Positions 54,291-63,989 of a DNA stretch of 64,000 bases are shown here, in pieces. Source of the DNA: an uncultured Ignisphaera sp. (GTDB lineage: Archaea; Thermoproteota; Thermoprotei_A; Sulfolobales; Ignisphaeraceae). Below the pieces are notes generated by a model. That model was not told the origin of the DNA and made no database searches. It saw only the letters and a list, made by a program, of their open reading frames with translations. Location: the NCBI GenBank assembly GCA_938074605.1, contig CALJEI010000006.1, positions 62,001 to 126,000 on the forward strand. Reading direction: 5' to 3'. Position 1 is the first letter of the stretch; each line of letters opens with the position of its first letter. The translations under genes and the position numbers were made by a program.

Positions 54291-55684
54291 TAGAGAAACA
54301 CCCTAATTCTACTAGAACCTCCAATAAGTCTTGATAATCCCCAGCTAATTGATGTAAGTAGGGATAGAAACATGGTTGATGCAATTAAATCGACATACAC
54401 TATTCTCGTGATTTCATTCAAAATATCTGTGAAAAGAGTATTAGTTGCAGAAAACATTTGTTGAATAGCTGTGTATGAATATGCTTCACTAGGTTCTATG
54501 GATAGCATATTATTCAACTTCATATTAATTTCAATTATGTGAAGCCCTTGTGGTATATCTATAATATAAGTACTTCCCATCAAATCATACCAGTACCACT
54601 GATATGAAGTGAGCTCATTTATAGGAATAGTATTACCATCCATGGTAATCTCTTTAACGTTATATGCATCGACTAAAGATATGTATAGTTTTGAATCTAG
54701 TTGCGAATCTATAGCTACCCTTATATATTCACTAGTAAAGACATCAATTGACATATTGCTAACTTTAGGAAATATATGGAGAGATACTCCATTACTATAT
54801 GTTATTAAACCCTTTACTAGTATGTCAATTCTACACATATTTAAATAAAACTCTCTATTAACATTTTGAAGACACACATTATATAGATTAACGTTACTCA
54901 AATTTGTATAGAATTGATGACCAGTTACATCTAGATATATAGTTACAGGTGAGGAGAGAAACTTAGAGTTAGTAATAAAAAGTATATAATTATTGGAATA
55001 CAGTGGTATGGGCCCTATGTAATTATTTGAAGCAACTTCAAAACCTATATAGCCATCATTAATTTCATGACCAAATTCATTTACTATGGAACCATAGACT
55101 AAAGGCATTTCTAGTGGTACTGAGGGAGAGTAAAGTAGAATCTTATAGAAGCTAGGATAAAGAGGTAATGCAATATAGAATACCAAAGCAAATGATAATA
55201 AAAATGCCCCTGCATTTCTAGCTATTCTAAATGGTATAGCCATCAATAATATTCCTAGTGATGACAGTACCCATACACCTTTATGAACTACTGTGGCAAT
55301 TGAATACAACAACATGTTTGCGTACAATGATGCAAGGATAGGGTTTACTACTAATGATATGAGCCTGTTTACCCCAGGTAGAAACCTAGATAAAAATCCA
55401 CTAAGTATGCTAAATAGTAAGACTACCATAGTTCTAAATATTATTGTTGATTTTACGTGTAGAAGAAAAAACTCCCAACTCCCACCAGCCAAAACTCTTA
55501 TGTAGTCAGCAACATTTACTATAGTATTTAGAGATAGTGTTAAAATGGCTATGAAGAATGCATCTGTTATTAATCTCGGCCCCCACTTTTTCAATCCCAT
55601 GAGAGGTATTGGTAAAGCGTATATGAGTACCCCTAAGTAGAAAGTAAGTATTGATAGATAGTAAGCTATGAGTAATGGATGCAT
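54290..55684 (-). CDS. CedA-like multi-spanning membrane protein
   Basis: 464 residues: about six membrane helices in the first 190 residues, a beta-rich extracytoplasmic region (about 200-400) with glycosylation sequons, and a final helix (about 435-455). It lies between a CedA1-like gene and a small two-helix gene. In crenarchaea Ced proteins import DNA from other cells through a conjugation-like apparatus (Sulfolobus, Aeropyrum). The large ectodomain is not something I know for Sulfolobus CedA, so this may be a lineage-specific form. The name depends mainly on topology and neighbours. Confidence 0.6.
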   Translation of the reverse strand: MHPLLIAYYLSILTFYLGVLIYALPIPLMGLKKWGPRLITDAFFIAILTLSLNTIVNVADYIRVLAGGSWEFFLLHVKSTIIFRTMVVLLFSILSGFLSRFLPGVNRLISLVVNPILASLYANMLLYSIATVVHKGVWVLSSLGILLMAIPFRIARNAGAFLLSFALVFYIALPLYPSFYKILLYSPSVPLEMPLVYGSIVNEFGHEINDGYIGFEVASNNYIGPIPLYSNNYILFITNSKFLSSPVTIYLDVTGHQFYTNLSNVNLYNVCLQNVNREFYLNMCRIDILVKGLITYSNGVSLHIFPKVSNMSIDVFTSEYIRVAIDSQLDSKLYISLVDAYNVKEITMDGNTIPINELTSYQWYWYDLMGSTYIIDIPQGLHIIEINMKLNNMLSIEPSEAYSYTAIQQMFSATNTLFTDILNEITRIVYVDLIASTMFLSLLTSISWGLSRLIGGSSRIRVFL

Positions 55685-55714
55685 TTCACATCATCATATG
55701 GATAGGATGTATGT

Positions 55715-56002
55715 TTAAGATAGCTGTGGTAAAGGTGGCTGAGGATATACATTGCCTAAAAAGGATGAGATGTACGTTATTAGCCAAAATACTGATGTTC
55801 CTATAGCTACCCAAAAGGCACCCCATATAGCATCTTCAATAAGTCCTTGTCCAACTCTCCTTGTTTTTCCCATGGGTATAGGAGACCCTTTAATAGCCCA
55901 ACCTATAATCCATGTTAATAAAAAGAGGAGCCAAGATATCATAACAGTCTTATTTATCAAATCTTTTATTAGCGCTATAATATCCATAGGATATTCACCC
56001 AT
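55715..56002 (-). CDS. CedA1-like pilin/membrane protein of DNA import system
   Basis: 95 residues. Two hydrophobic helices (about 22-38 and 61-80) flank a positively charged loop, KGSPIPMGKTRRVGQG, then LIEDAIWGAFW. This is the form of CedA1, the small subunit that builds conjugation-like DNA-transfer pili in Aeropyrum and related archaea (recalled). It stands first in the minus-strand triad, 30 bases before the CedA-like gene. Confidence 0.7.
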   Translation of the reverse strand: MGEYPMDIIALIKDLINKTVMISWLLFLLTWIIGWAIKGSPIPMGKTRRVGQGLIEDAIWGAFWVAIGTSVFWLITYISSFLGNVYPQPPLPQLS

Positions 56003-56220
56003 AAAAAGGAGAAAGTTAATAAAGCGTTACATTAATTTAGAAATTAGATGAGCGTAGCTCACACTCAGACCTATATAGAATAGCTCTAAAACAATAGATT
56101 AACAAAGAATATTAAACCCTATAAAAACAATCAAAGGATTAAGTTTCATATCCGATGACACCAACCTATATAAGCTCTCACGAAGCCCAAAACAGTTTAT
56201 CAAGACTATTAATGGTATAT

Positions 56221-59088
56221 CTATCTACTGTTCCAATATTTATATGTTCTTAAAAACAGCTTTTCTTGTTCAATAATGTTATAAACGAGAGAGTTTAAGT
56301 CATTAGATTTAGCTAATATGCGCTTTGCTGTTTCTACACCTATACCACGCCCCTGTAAAGCTATTATGGCAGCAATACCATTCTCTATAATTAGGTGTAT
56401 CTCCTTAACTATTTTTTCAGCTAAGCTTTTTTCCTCAGGTTTTAACTTTGATATATCAATAGAGCTCCGTAGTTTATCTAATATACTTCTTATCACAGCC
56501 AATTGTTTATCGTCAACTAAAAGCAGTGCTCTAGATCCACATTTTGGACATGTTACATGGCATTCAAATATGTTTTGACATTTATTAATGTATTCAGAGA
56601 TACTTACAGTTAATATATTATAGCATAGTGAACAAAGCATTTTTACATCATTAGATATAAGTCTTCTCTTAGCAATTTCCACTAATATATCCCTTGGCAT
56701 AATAGATTGTTTTACTATATGGCCAATAGATCCTAGTGATGAGATTTCTAATAGAAAGGGCGATGCTTTTAATGTATTAACTATTTTTATCTTTTTTCTC
56801 TTTAGAGCTAACTCTTCTAAAAACTTCTCTAGCGATTCTATATCTATTTTCTCCATAAATAGTTCTCTTAAGGACTCATCAACCAATATAGGTATATTGA
56901 GGAGTGATGGTACAATCCGTTTAACTTCAGATAACTCACTATCTTTACTAATTACACCAAATCTTTTGGCAACATCAATAAGTCGTTTCTTAAATACTGA
57001 TGTATTAATGAGCTCTTTACTTATCACCTCTCTTAGATTCTTACTATTAAGATGCTCAAGGAGATTCTGTAATACCTTAATGATATCGCTGGATTTTATC
57101 TGAGTACTTGTGAGGATTACAGAACCTATTTGATGTGCTCTATATGACGTGTTGACACCAAGAAGGTTTCTAAAGATACTGCTTATTGCTAATGAGAAGG
57201 CCTCTGAGCCTTTTGTACCTAAACAGTGATAAAATGCAATAATACTTCTATTCAATTCATTTGAATTGTGTAGCTCTACAACAAATATGTTATCACGCGG
57301 AAATATCTTACAGAATCTCTCCTTATTCTCCATAAGAAATTGTGTAACAGTATCGTTAATTGAGTATTCCTTCTTTAACCTCTCTATACAGTAATCTGTA
57401 GTACCGCTACAGAACCTTCTTATGAATGAACATACTTCACGAGCAACATTTCTGTGAACAGGGATGTTATCTCCAATCCACTTTGGCAGTATAGCGATAT
57501 CTGATACTGTTGGCGGTGAGAGCCACACAACTCTATTCTCTAAATCTATCCCTTCTATCTTCCATGCCCTTCCTGCTAATACTATTATATCGCCTTCATT
57601 ACAAGTTACTACAAATTCTTCATCAAGAAGTCCAATGATGTCATTATTCAATACGAATTTTGCTTCAATATGATTTGTATCGGGAATCATATTTGTAGTT
57701 AGGTAGTATATCAGCCCCCTCTTAGTTGGGGTACATTCATCATTTCTACACTTAAGAAGATTTATTGAATTTAGAAAATCGATTACAGACTGTAATTTTT
57801 CCATAGTTAATGACTGGAATATGGATGTCCTTGTAAGTATGTCTAAGACATCTCTTACTTTTATAGAACTCCTTTCTATGGCCATACCTATAACTTGATG
57901 TGCTAAAACATCAAGGGGCTCAATATGTATATCTACGGGCTCTATAACTCTATTCATAGCTCTTCTAGCTATCACTATGGATTCTATGAGTTCTGTAACA
58001 ATTGGGGGGACAACTATAGCGCCCTTGGAGATATTTTCTTCTCTATGACCAGCTCTTCCAATTCTTTGGATAAGTTTTATAGACTGTCTTGGAGAGAAAT
58101 ATTGTATAACAAAATCTATTCCACCAATATCTATACCTAGTTCAAGACTTGATGTAGAGACGGCAACCTTTATATCACCTTTTTTAAACATTTTTTCAGT
58201 ATATTCTCTTAGATCTCGTGAAAGAGCACTATGATGAATACCAATGCCATTATTTAAATTGAGGACTCTTCCTAAAGCAAATCCTATTTCCTCAGCTGTT
58301 ACACGAGTATTAGCAAAAATAAGAACTTGGTTATTAGTATGGATAAGGTTTTTCATAACATTTATAGTGGAATTTGTATCAAAAGTGCCTTCTCGATATG
58401 TTTTATCAGATAGAATAACCTCTATTAAATACTGCTTTGGAATAGGTGCCATAACTACATCGAATCTTCTATATCCAAATAGATGCTGTGCTACAGTGTT
58501 GATATTTTTAAGGGGTGAAGATATGGCGATTCTCCTGACATGTCTACCAATAATAGAATCTATTCTCTCTAATGAAATGATAAGCTCAGAGCCCCTCTCA
58601 CTTGGAATTATTTCTTGAAGCTCATCTACTATAACAGCATATAAGTATTTGAGGAGTTTCCTAAACTCCTGTTTAATTAAGAGTACTTGAAGGCTTTCAG
58701 GTGTTGTTAAAAGAAGTGAAGGTGGATTTCCCATAATCTTTCTTCTTAAATGGTGTGATGTATCGCCATGCCATATATCAACAGATAGGTGAAATAGCGA
58801 GGCTATATTTTTTAATCTTCCAGCTAAATCTCTATTTAAAGCTCTTAGAGGTGTTACATAAATTACACGGATACTTTTTTCATTAATATTTTGGTGTGAA
58901 ATCTTCAAAAATAGTGGTACAATTACAGCCTCAGTTTTTCCACTTCCTGTAGGCGCTGAGACGACAAGGTCTATTTCAGAGTTGATAATCTTAGAAATAG
59001 TTTGTTGCTGAATTTGTGTAAGCTTATTGAATCCTAGTATTCTAAATATGTCTATAACCTCTTTTTCTCTACCTTCCTGTAGATTCAC
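56221..59088 (-). CDS. Lhr-type superfamily 2 helicase
   Basis: 955 residues. Walker A SAPTGSGKTEAV (about 44-55), motif II VDELQE (the usual Lhr DEIH histidine is Gln), the SSPLKN motif III region, ANTRVTAEE (motif IV), TSSLELGIDIG (motif V), and QRIGRAGHR (motif VI). A winged-helix and long C-terminal region follow, with a late zinc-like cluster (CSLCYN...CHVTCPKC, about 840-880). Lhr proteins unwind DNA/RNA in repair. The C-terminal cysteines resemble the aLhr1/2 forms of archaea. No operon partner is seen; a 469-base gap lies upstream. Confidence 0.9.
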   Translation of the reverse strand: MNLQEGREKEVIDIFRILGFNKLTQIQQQTISKIINSEIDLVVSAPTGSGKTEAVIVPLFLKISHQNINEKSIRVIYVTPLRALNRDLAGRLKNIASLFHLSVDIWHGDTSHHLRRKIMGNPPSLLLTTPESLQVLLIKQEFRKLLKYLYAVIVDELQEIIPSERGSELIISLERIDSIIGRHVRRIAISSPLKNINTVAQHLFGYRRFDVVMAPIPKQYLIEVILSDKTYREGTFDTNSTINVMKNLIHTNNQVLIFANTRVTAEEIGFALGRVLNLNNGIGIHHSALSRDLREYTEKMFKKGDIKVAVSTSSLELGIDIGGIDFVIQYFSPRQSIKLIQRIGRAGHREENISKGAIVVPPIVTELIESIVIARRAMNRVIEPVDIHIEPLDVLAHQVIGMAIERSSIKVRDVLDILTRTSIFQSLTMEKLQSVIDFLNSINLLKCRNDECTPTKRGLIYYLTTNMIPDTNHIEAKFVLNNDIIGLLDEEFVVTCNEGDIIVLAGRAWKIEGIDLENRVVWLSPPTVSDIAILPKWIGDNIPVHRNVAREVCSFIRRFCSGTTDYCIERLKKEYSINDTVTQFLMENKERFCKIFPRDNIFVVELHNSNELNRSIIAFYHCLGTKGSEAFSLAISSIFRNLLGVNTSYRAHQIGSVILTSTQIKSSDIIKVLQNLLEHLNSKNLREVISKELINTSVFKKRLIDVAKRFGVISKDSELSEVKRIVPSLLNIPILVDESLRELFMEKIDIESLEKFLEELALKRKKIKIVNTLKASPFLLEISSLGSIGHIVKQSIMPRDILVEIAKRRLISNDVKMLCSLCYNILTVSISEYINKCQNIFECHVTCPKCGSRALLLVDDKQLAVIRSILDKLRSSIDISKLKPEEKSLAEKIVKEIHLIIENGIAAIIALQGRGIGVETAKRILAKSNDLNSLVYNIIEQEKLFLRTYKYWNSR

Positions 59089-59557
59089 TAAATATGACCT
59101 CTCATAACATTTGTTTATAGTTTAGGAGACAGCTAGTAGAGTACTATAATTCTAGAATTCTAGTAACACTTATATTATTTGTTTCTTAGCATCAACATAC
59201 ACTATTTCTTCTTGTCTTCTCTAAATATGTTTATAAATTTTAGTGGTGTACCATTCTATCTAGAGATTCTAGATTGTAGGAGTAGTGCTCTAAGCTATTA
59301 AGTATTATCGTGTTAGTATAGAATTCTGTCCCCACTGAACTTGATGGCCACATATGAATTCATAGAAATACCGAAATCCCTATGAGTGGATAGAGGCTCC
59401 TAGATATAGAAGAACATCAACTAATAAAATGGATATCCAGGGACAGACAGTATGCGATAAACTATATGCATAGTGTTTATTAGTTCTAATTGTCAATCTG
59501 TCTTACTAAAGTATTTAGTGAAATCTAATTTATGGTTATATGGGGCAGATATAAGTC
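59089..59557. other. 469-base gap, no gene seen
   Basis: Divergent intergenic region between the Lhr gene and a membrane-protein gene. AT-rich with short runs such as TCTAGAATTCTAG (near 59149). A CTGA at 59335 has no matching C box. No small ORF with a ribosome binding site was recognised. Confidence 0.4.
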
Positions 59558-60283
59558 ATGGGTATGGGTAAAAGTGTTAGAAGCATTACTACATTCTTCT
59601 ATACGAAATTTTATGTAGTTATATATGGTTTACTACTTCTAATTTTTTCACAATATGTTCCAATACATCCAAATATGTATATACTGATTTTTTCACAAGG
59701 TATTACATCATATTTAACGTCGTCTATTTTCGAAATAATATCCATGGTCGAAAAATACATTGTTATTATTATTTTGATGCTACCGCTAATATCTATTGAA
59801 ATCGCTAGAACGCTATCTTGTCGCAAGCTAAATATTCTACTTTTAGAGGTAGTGATACTTCTTCTAACTACAGGCAATATAGTATTTGCTGTTGTTTACA
59901 TTATCTTAACAATAATCTTAATTAAATTCTTAAAAATATTTTTCTATATAGAGAATGAATATAGGGAAAAGTCTGATAAGGAGGATAAAAACAAACAATG
60001 TAGAATCGCAGAAACAATTAGCAATAATAAGATAGGTAGGGCACAAAAATATGCCATGATGTTTATATCAATAGGAACAGCTATTTTCACCTATATAATC
60101 CTAACCGTTATTTTTAGAGCTAATATCTTCTTAATTTCTATACTAGTTTACATTGTTGCAATAGTAATAGTTTACACCCATAGTCATCATTGTTACAAAT
60201 CAGTCAATATTTCAATACTATTTAAACAGGCAATATTGATTGGCATACCACCATATGGAGTAATTTCATACATTCAATGCTAA
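59558..60283 (+). CDS. Hypothetical multi-pass membrane protein
   Basis: 241 residues with five or six membrane helices: about 17-33, 62-80, 93-120, 165-185 and 190-206, and a charged cytoplasmic loop (about 130-160, REKSDKEDKNKQCRIAE). HSHHC near the end could bind metal. No known family was recognised. Its promoter lies in the 469-base gap upstream; the next gene on this strand is 840 bases away. Confidence 0.65.
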   Translation: MGMGKSVRSITTFFYTKFYVVIYGLLLLIFSQYVPIHPNMYILIFSQGITSYLTSSIFEIISMVEKYIVIIILMLPLISIEIARTLSCRKLNILLLEVVILLLTTGNIVFAVVYIILTIILIKFLKIFFYIENEYREKSDKEDKNKQCRIAETISNNKIGRAQKYAMMFISIGTAIFTYIILTVIFRANIFLISILVYIVAIVIVYTHSHHCYKSVNISILFKQAILIGIPPYGVISYIQC

Positions 60284-61126
60284 CCATTAATACTTAAAAC
60301 TTTGAAATGCTATAGAATTTCTCAGAATACACTTCATTAGAGAGTATATACTCATTTTAGAAAAATCATGTAGCTATGGTCTAAAAGCATATTTAGCTAT
60401 TCTGCTAAAATTAAATGAAATTAGGATATGGATTAATTGGTAAAACATAAATTAAAAAGTATGTCATAGTAACCATAATAAGAGAAATACTATGGTGTGC
60501 AGTTATATGCAAAGGTATCAGTTATCCTGAGATTCAAGTCCGATATGTATCTATAATAGTTGATTTGATGATACTTCAGCTTCACATTCATCTGTAAATC
60601 TCATAGTATCAATCCATATGAAGACCCATAAAACCAATGGTAATAGAGGCTATCCATGTCACATGCTAATTCCATTCATTGCAGTCAATTCTTTGAATGG
60701 AATTCATTTGTAGAAGTCCATAAATATCTCAAACTCTATACATAGATAATTTATCCACAGCCATAAAATATATCTTAATCTTGCAAGAAAACTCCTAACA
60801 TCAAAAACCTAGATCCAAACACACTAAATATAAACCATTAGATGAAGAAACTATTTAATATCATCATATTAATTAAAAACATATTTCCAATCACTTTTGT
60901 TCATTAGAATGACTATATGATAAACTCCATATAATTAGAACATAAAAATATTGTTTTCCTATGTTTTCATAGAAATATTTTAAAAACCTTTAAAAACAGA
61001 GATATAAATCTATATACAAGAAACTTCAAAAAAGGAGTATAAAAAGGGTTAGAGGTTAAGGGTAAAGATATGAATAACTTATAAGCTATATCTACAAGTT
61101 TAGCTTTTAGTTTTGAGTTTAGCTGT
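60284..61126. other. 843-base gap, no gene; one inverted repeat
   Basis: The largest gap outside the island. AT-rich, with no open frame that looks real, no C/D boxes in order and no tRNA. An 11-bp inverted repeat lies at 60668-60704. The last 100 bases probably carry the promoter of uS19-uL2. A replication origin was considered, but no origin-recognition-box-like repeats were seen. Confidence 0.45.
60668..60704. repeat. Inverted repeat, 11-bp arms
   Basis: AATTCCATTCA (60668-60678) and TGAATGGAATT (60694-60704) are perfect complements with a 15-nt loop, in the middle of the 843-base gap. Confidence 0.8.
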
Positions 61127-61135
61127 GTGAGCCTT

Positions 61136-61573
61136 ATGAGTAAGCAATGCTTTGAAATGCCTGCTGAGTGGAGGAAGTATAGGTATAGGAATAAGACTCT
61201 AGAGGAGCTCATAGATATGCCTATGGATGACTTAGTGAAACTATTGCCTGCTAGGACTAGGAGAAGTCTTAGCCGAGGTTTTTCACCTAGACAGAGAAGG
61301 TTGCTGGAAAAAATTATAGAAGCTCGACAAAACCTTTTGAATGAGTGCAAGGAAAGCATAATAAAGACTCATGTAAGAAACATGGTAATACTTCCAATCA
61401 TGGTTGGACTAACAGTATCTGTTTACAATGGCAAGGAATTTGTGCCAGTAAGAATAACACCTGAAATGATAGGGCATTATCTAGGAGAATTTGCAGTAAC
61501 AACGAAACAGGTAAGGCATGGAGAGCCTGGACTTAAGGCAACTAGAAGCACATTATTTGTAGCCCTTAAATAA
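61136..61573 (+). CDS. rps19: Ribosomal protein uS19
   Basis: About 145 residues from the ATG at 61136; a GTG at 61127 is an alternative. [61 protein letters not shown] and the final [19 protein letters not shown] are all typical. It is in the 30S head. In other archaea it follows uL2; here uS19 precedes uL2 and both are away from the S10 cluster. Confidence 0.94.
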   Translation: MSKQCFEMPAEWRKYRYRNKTLEELIDMPMDDLVKLLPARTRRSLSRGFSPRQRRLLEKIIEARQNLLNECKESIIKTHVRNMVILPIMVGLTVSVYNGKEFVPVRITPEMIGHYLGEFAVTTKQVRHGEPGLKATRSTLFVALK

Positions 61574-61619
61574 TAATGCCTAACTCTTTTTAGATTCATT
61601 TAAAGATGAGGGACTGAGC

Positions 61620-62342
61620 ATGGGTAAGAAAATCTTATCTCAAAGAATGGGCAGAGGAACTCAGCTATTTAGAAGTCCAAGCCATATGAGAATTGCGCCT
61701 ATAAAATACCCTCCTCCCATAAATGTAGCCAAACGTGGAGTTGTTATGGAGATACTCCATGAGCCTGGACGAAGTGCACCTATAGCTTTGATAAAACTTG
61801 ATGATGGTAGTGAATTTTATAATATAGCAGTTGAGGGTTTAAAAGTAGGGCAGATCATAGAAATAGGAGCTAATGCGTCACCAAGTATTGGAAATATTGT
61901 TACATTAAGAAGTATTCCAGAGGGTACCAGAATATGTAATATAGAGTTAAGGCCAGGGGATGGTGGAAAGATTGTTAGAACTGGAGGCTCCTATGCAATA
62001 TTAATAGGCAAGTCATCAACTCAAGCAGTGATAACACTTCCTAGTGGGAAACAAAAATTTGTGTTACTCGATGCACGAGCAACAATAGGAGTAGTAGCTG
62101 GTGGCGGTAGACTTGAAAAGCCTTTGCTTAAGGCTGGTAATTCGTATTACAAATGGAGGGCTAAAGCTAGAAAATGGCCGAGAGTTAGAGGCGTAGCTAT
62201 GAATGCTGTTGACCATCCCCACGGTGGTGGTTCACATCAAAGTGAATCAAAGCCTACAACTATATCTAGAAGAGCTCCACCTGGTAAAAAAGTAGGACAT
62301 GTAGCGGCTAGAAGAACTGGTAGAAGAAAAGGTGCTCATTAA
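61620..62342 (+). CDS. rpl2: Ribosomal protein uL2
   Basis: 240 residues. MGKKILSQRMGRGTQLFRSP opens the archaeal form; GVAMNAVDHPHGGGSHQSE near the end contains the histidine near the peptidyl transferase centre. It follows uS19 by 46 bases. The 3' end is 6 bases from the convergent secretion ATPase. Confidence 0.97.
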   Translation: MGKKILSQRMGRGTQLFRSPSHMRIAPIKYPPPINVAKRGVVMEILHEPGRSAPIALIKLDDGSEFYNIAVEGLKVGQIIEIGANASPSIGNIVTLRSIPEGTRICNIELRPGDGGKIVRTGGSYAILIGKSSTQAVITLPSGKQKFVLLDARATIGVVAGGGRLEKPLLKAGNSYYKWRAKARKWPRVRGVAMNAVDHPHGGGSHQSESKPTTISRRAPPGKKVGHVAARRTGRRKGAH

Positions 62343-62348
62343 GAGTCT

Positions 62349-63794
62349 CTATAAACCATAGAATTTTCTCATCATCTTTTCAACAGATTCGTACCCCTCA
62401 TTAATAGTCTCAAGAACTTTCGTTCTATACTCTAATTCAGCCTCAATATCATCTCTTAAGAGTCTTCTAGCTAGTCTCTTCATAGTATAGCTATTCATTA
62501 TCAAATTAGTGTCAGTATTGTATATTTCCCTCCATCCATTATCGATGCGTTCATATATTCTCCACACCCTCCTTTCAATTTTGTGACCTACTCTTAGCCT
62601 TGAGATGAGTATTACTAGAGCAGTATTTAGTGACAGCATGTAGTATAGGTCTTGTGGCAGTAGATTTCTTAAGGCCATCTCATATTCCTCTGATGTTGAT
62701 GCATGGAAAGTTGTAGCAGAGCCTGAACCTGATGCAGCAGCCCTCACAAGTACTGTTATTTCATGACCTCTAACTTCACCAACAACTAAAATATCAGGTC
62801 TATATCTAAGTGCTGTAAGACATCTTTGGAACATCTCCTCTGAGGTTTCGCCATAAAACTGTATAAATCTTGGTCTCATGGGAAGCTTTATTTCAGGAAT
62901 ATCTTGAACTACAATTATTTTCCAGTTTGGGTTACTAAGTTGAAGTACGGCATTTAGTAAAGTAGTTTTTCCTGAACCACTTCCGCCTATTATAGAATAG
63001 AACATCTTTGCATCGTTTATAAGCCAAAGTAATGCTGCTATTTGAGGCTCTATTATACCACCCTTTATTAGCTTAATGATATCTATTGGAACAGATGGAA
63101 GTTTTCTTATGTTAAACGTTGGGCTATGGCTAATAGGTTCACCAAGTGTTGCTGCAATCCTGTATCCTTCAGGTAAAGAAGCATGGAGCTCAGGTTTAAT
63201 TAGTGATACAGCCTTACCACTCTTTATTGCAAGTCTCTCAAGATAGCCCTTAACCTCCTCCTCACTATTAAATTGAATGTTTGTAACTAAAGCTTCATAG
63301 CTTAAAAAATCTCTATGGACAACTGTAACAGGCTTCCTCCAATCAGATAGCTCTATATCCTCAATATCAGGATCTTTTATAACAGAGTCTAAAATGCCGT
63401 AGCCAAAGGAATCTCTAATAACATAGTAAAGTAAGTTATTGTAATATTTATGAAGTTCCTCTTCAAATCCAAAATTGAGAGCTATATTTTCAATAGCCTT
63501 TTTCAAATCTTCAATATCGTATATTATAAAATAGGAAGTGTAGAGATAATCCATTATTATACTGTATAACTTTAAGCCTAATTCATCCAGAGGGGGTTCT
63601 ATAACAATATATCTAGTAGTTCCGTATTTATCTACACATATTGTGATACTAGCCTCACCAATATTATAGTTTCTCAGAACCTCTAGACATAGCTCATTTA
63701 TATTCTCCATATATATTCTGCGGGCAACTTTCTTAAGTACAAAACCTTTAGTATCATAATGTGAATTCTTTTTTGTAAAGACAGTAAATTTCAT
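62349..63794 (-). CDS. Type II/IV secretion-system ATPase (GspE/VirB11-like)
   Basis: 481 residues. N-terminal domain (about 1-240), then an ATPase core with Walker A GGSGSGKTTLLN, the Asp box (VVQDIPEIKLP), Walker B ILVVGEVRG, and the His box TTFHASTSEE. These drive assembly of archaeal pili or the archaellum. The partner membrane protein (TadC-like) is not in the window, so the type of pilus is undecided. A tRNA-Gln gene lies upstream on the same strand. Confidence 0.92.
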   Translation of the reverse strand: MKFTVFTKKNSHYDTKGFVLKKVARRIYMENINELCLEVLRNYNIGEASITICVDKYGTTRYIVIEPPLDELGLKLYSIIMDYLYTSYFIIYDIEDLKKAIENIALNFGFEEELHKYYNNLLYYVIRDSFGYGILDSVIKDPDIEDIELSDWRKPVTVVHRDFLSYEALVTNIQFNSEEEVKGYLERLAIKSGKAVSLIKPELHASLPEGYRIAATLGEPISHSPTFNIRKLPSVPIDIIKLIKGGIIEPQIAALLWLINDAKMFYSIIGGSGSGKTTLLNAVLQLSNPNWKIIVVQDIPEIKLPMRPRFIQFYGETSEEMFQRCLTALRYRPDILVVGEVRGHEITVLVRAAASGSGSATTFHASTSEEYEMALRNLLPQDLYYMLSLNTALVILISRLRVGHKIERRVWRIYERIDNGWREIYNTDTNLIMNSYTMKRLARRLLRDDIEAELEYRTKVLETINEGYESVEKMMRKFYGL

Positions 63795-63913
63795 AGCCCC
63801 TATAAATAAGGGCTTAATAAAAGTTTACAGTATAATTCACTATCAGCATTTCCGGCTCTCTTCATCGAAAATACTCAAAAGACCCTCTGATCATCATATC
63901 TCTATTTTATTGT

Positions 63914-63989
63914 TGGTAGCCGGGCGGGGATTCGAACCCCGGTCACGGGGGCCAAAGCCCCGCATCCTTGGCCGCTAGACGACCCGGCT
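63914..63989 (-). tRNA. tRNA-Gln(TTG), CCA encoded
   Basis: Minus strand from 63989. Acceptor AGCCGGG pairs with CCCGGCT, discriminator A (63917), encoded CCA (63916-63914). Anticodon loop CTTTGGC between CGGGG and CCCCG gives TTG. T-arm CGGGG-TTCGAAT-CCCCG is complete. No intron. Confidence 0.96.

Noticed and set aside
60284-61126. Replication origin
   Set aside because: No origin-recognition-box repeats or Cdc6/Orc1 gene seen nearby; only one inverted repeat.
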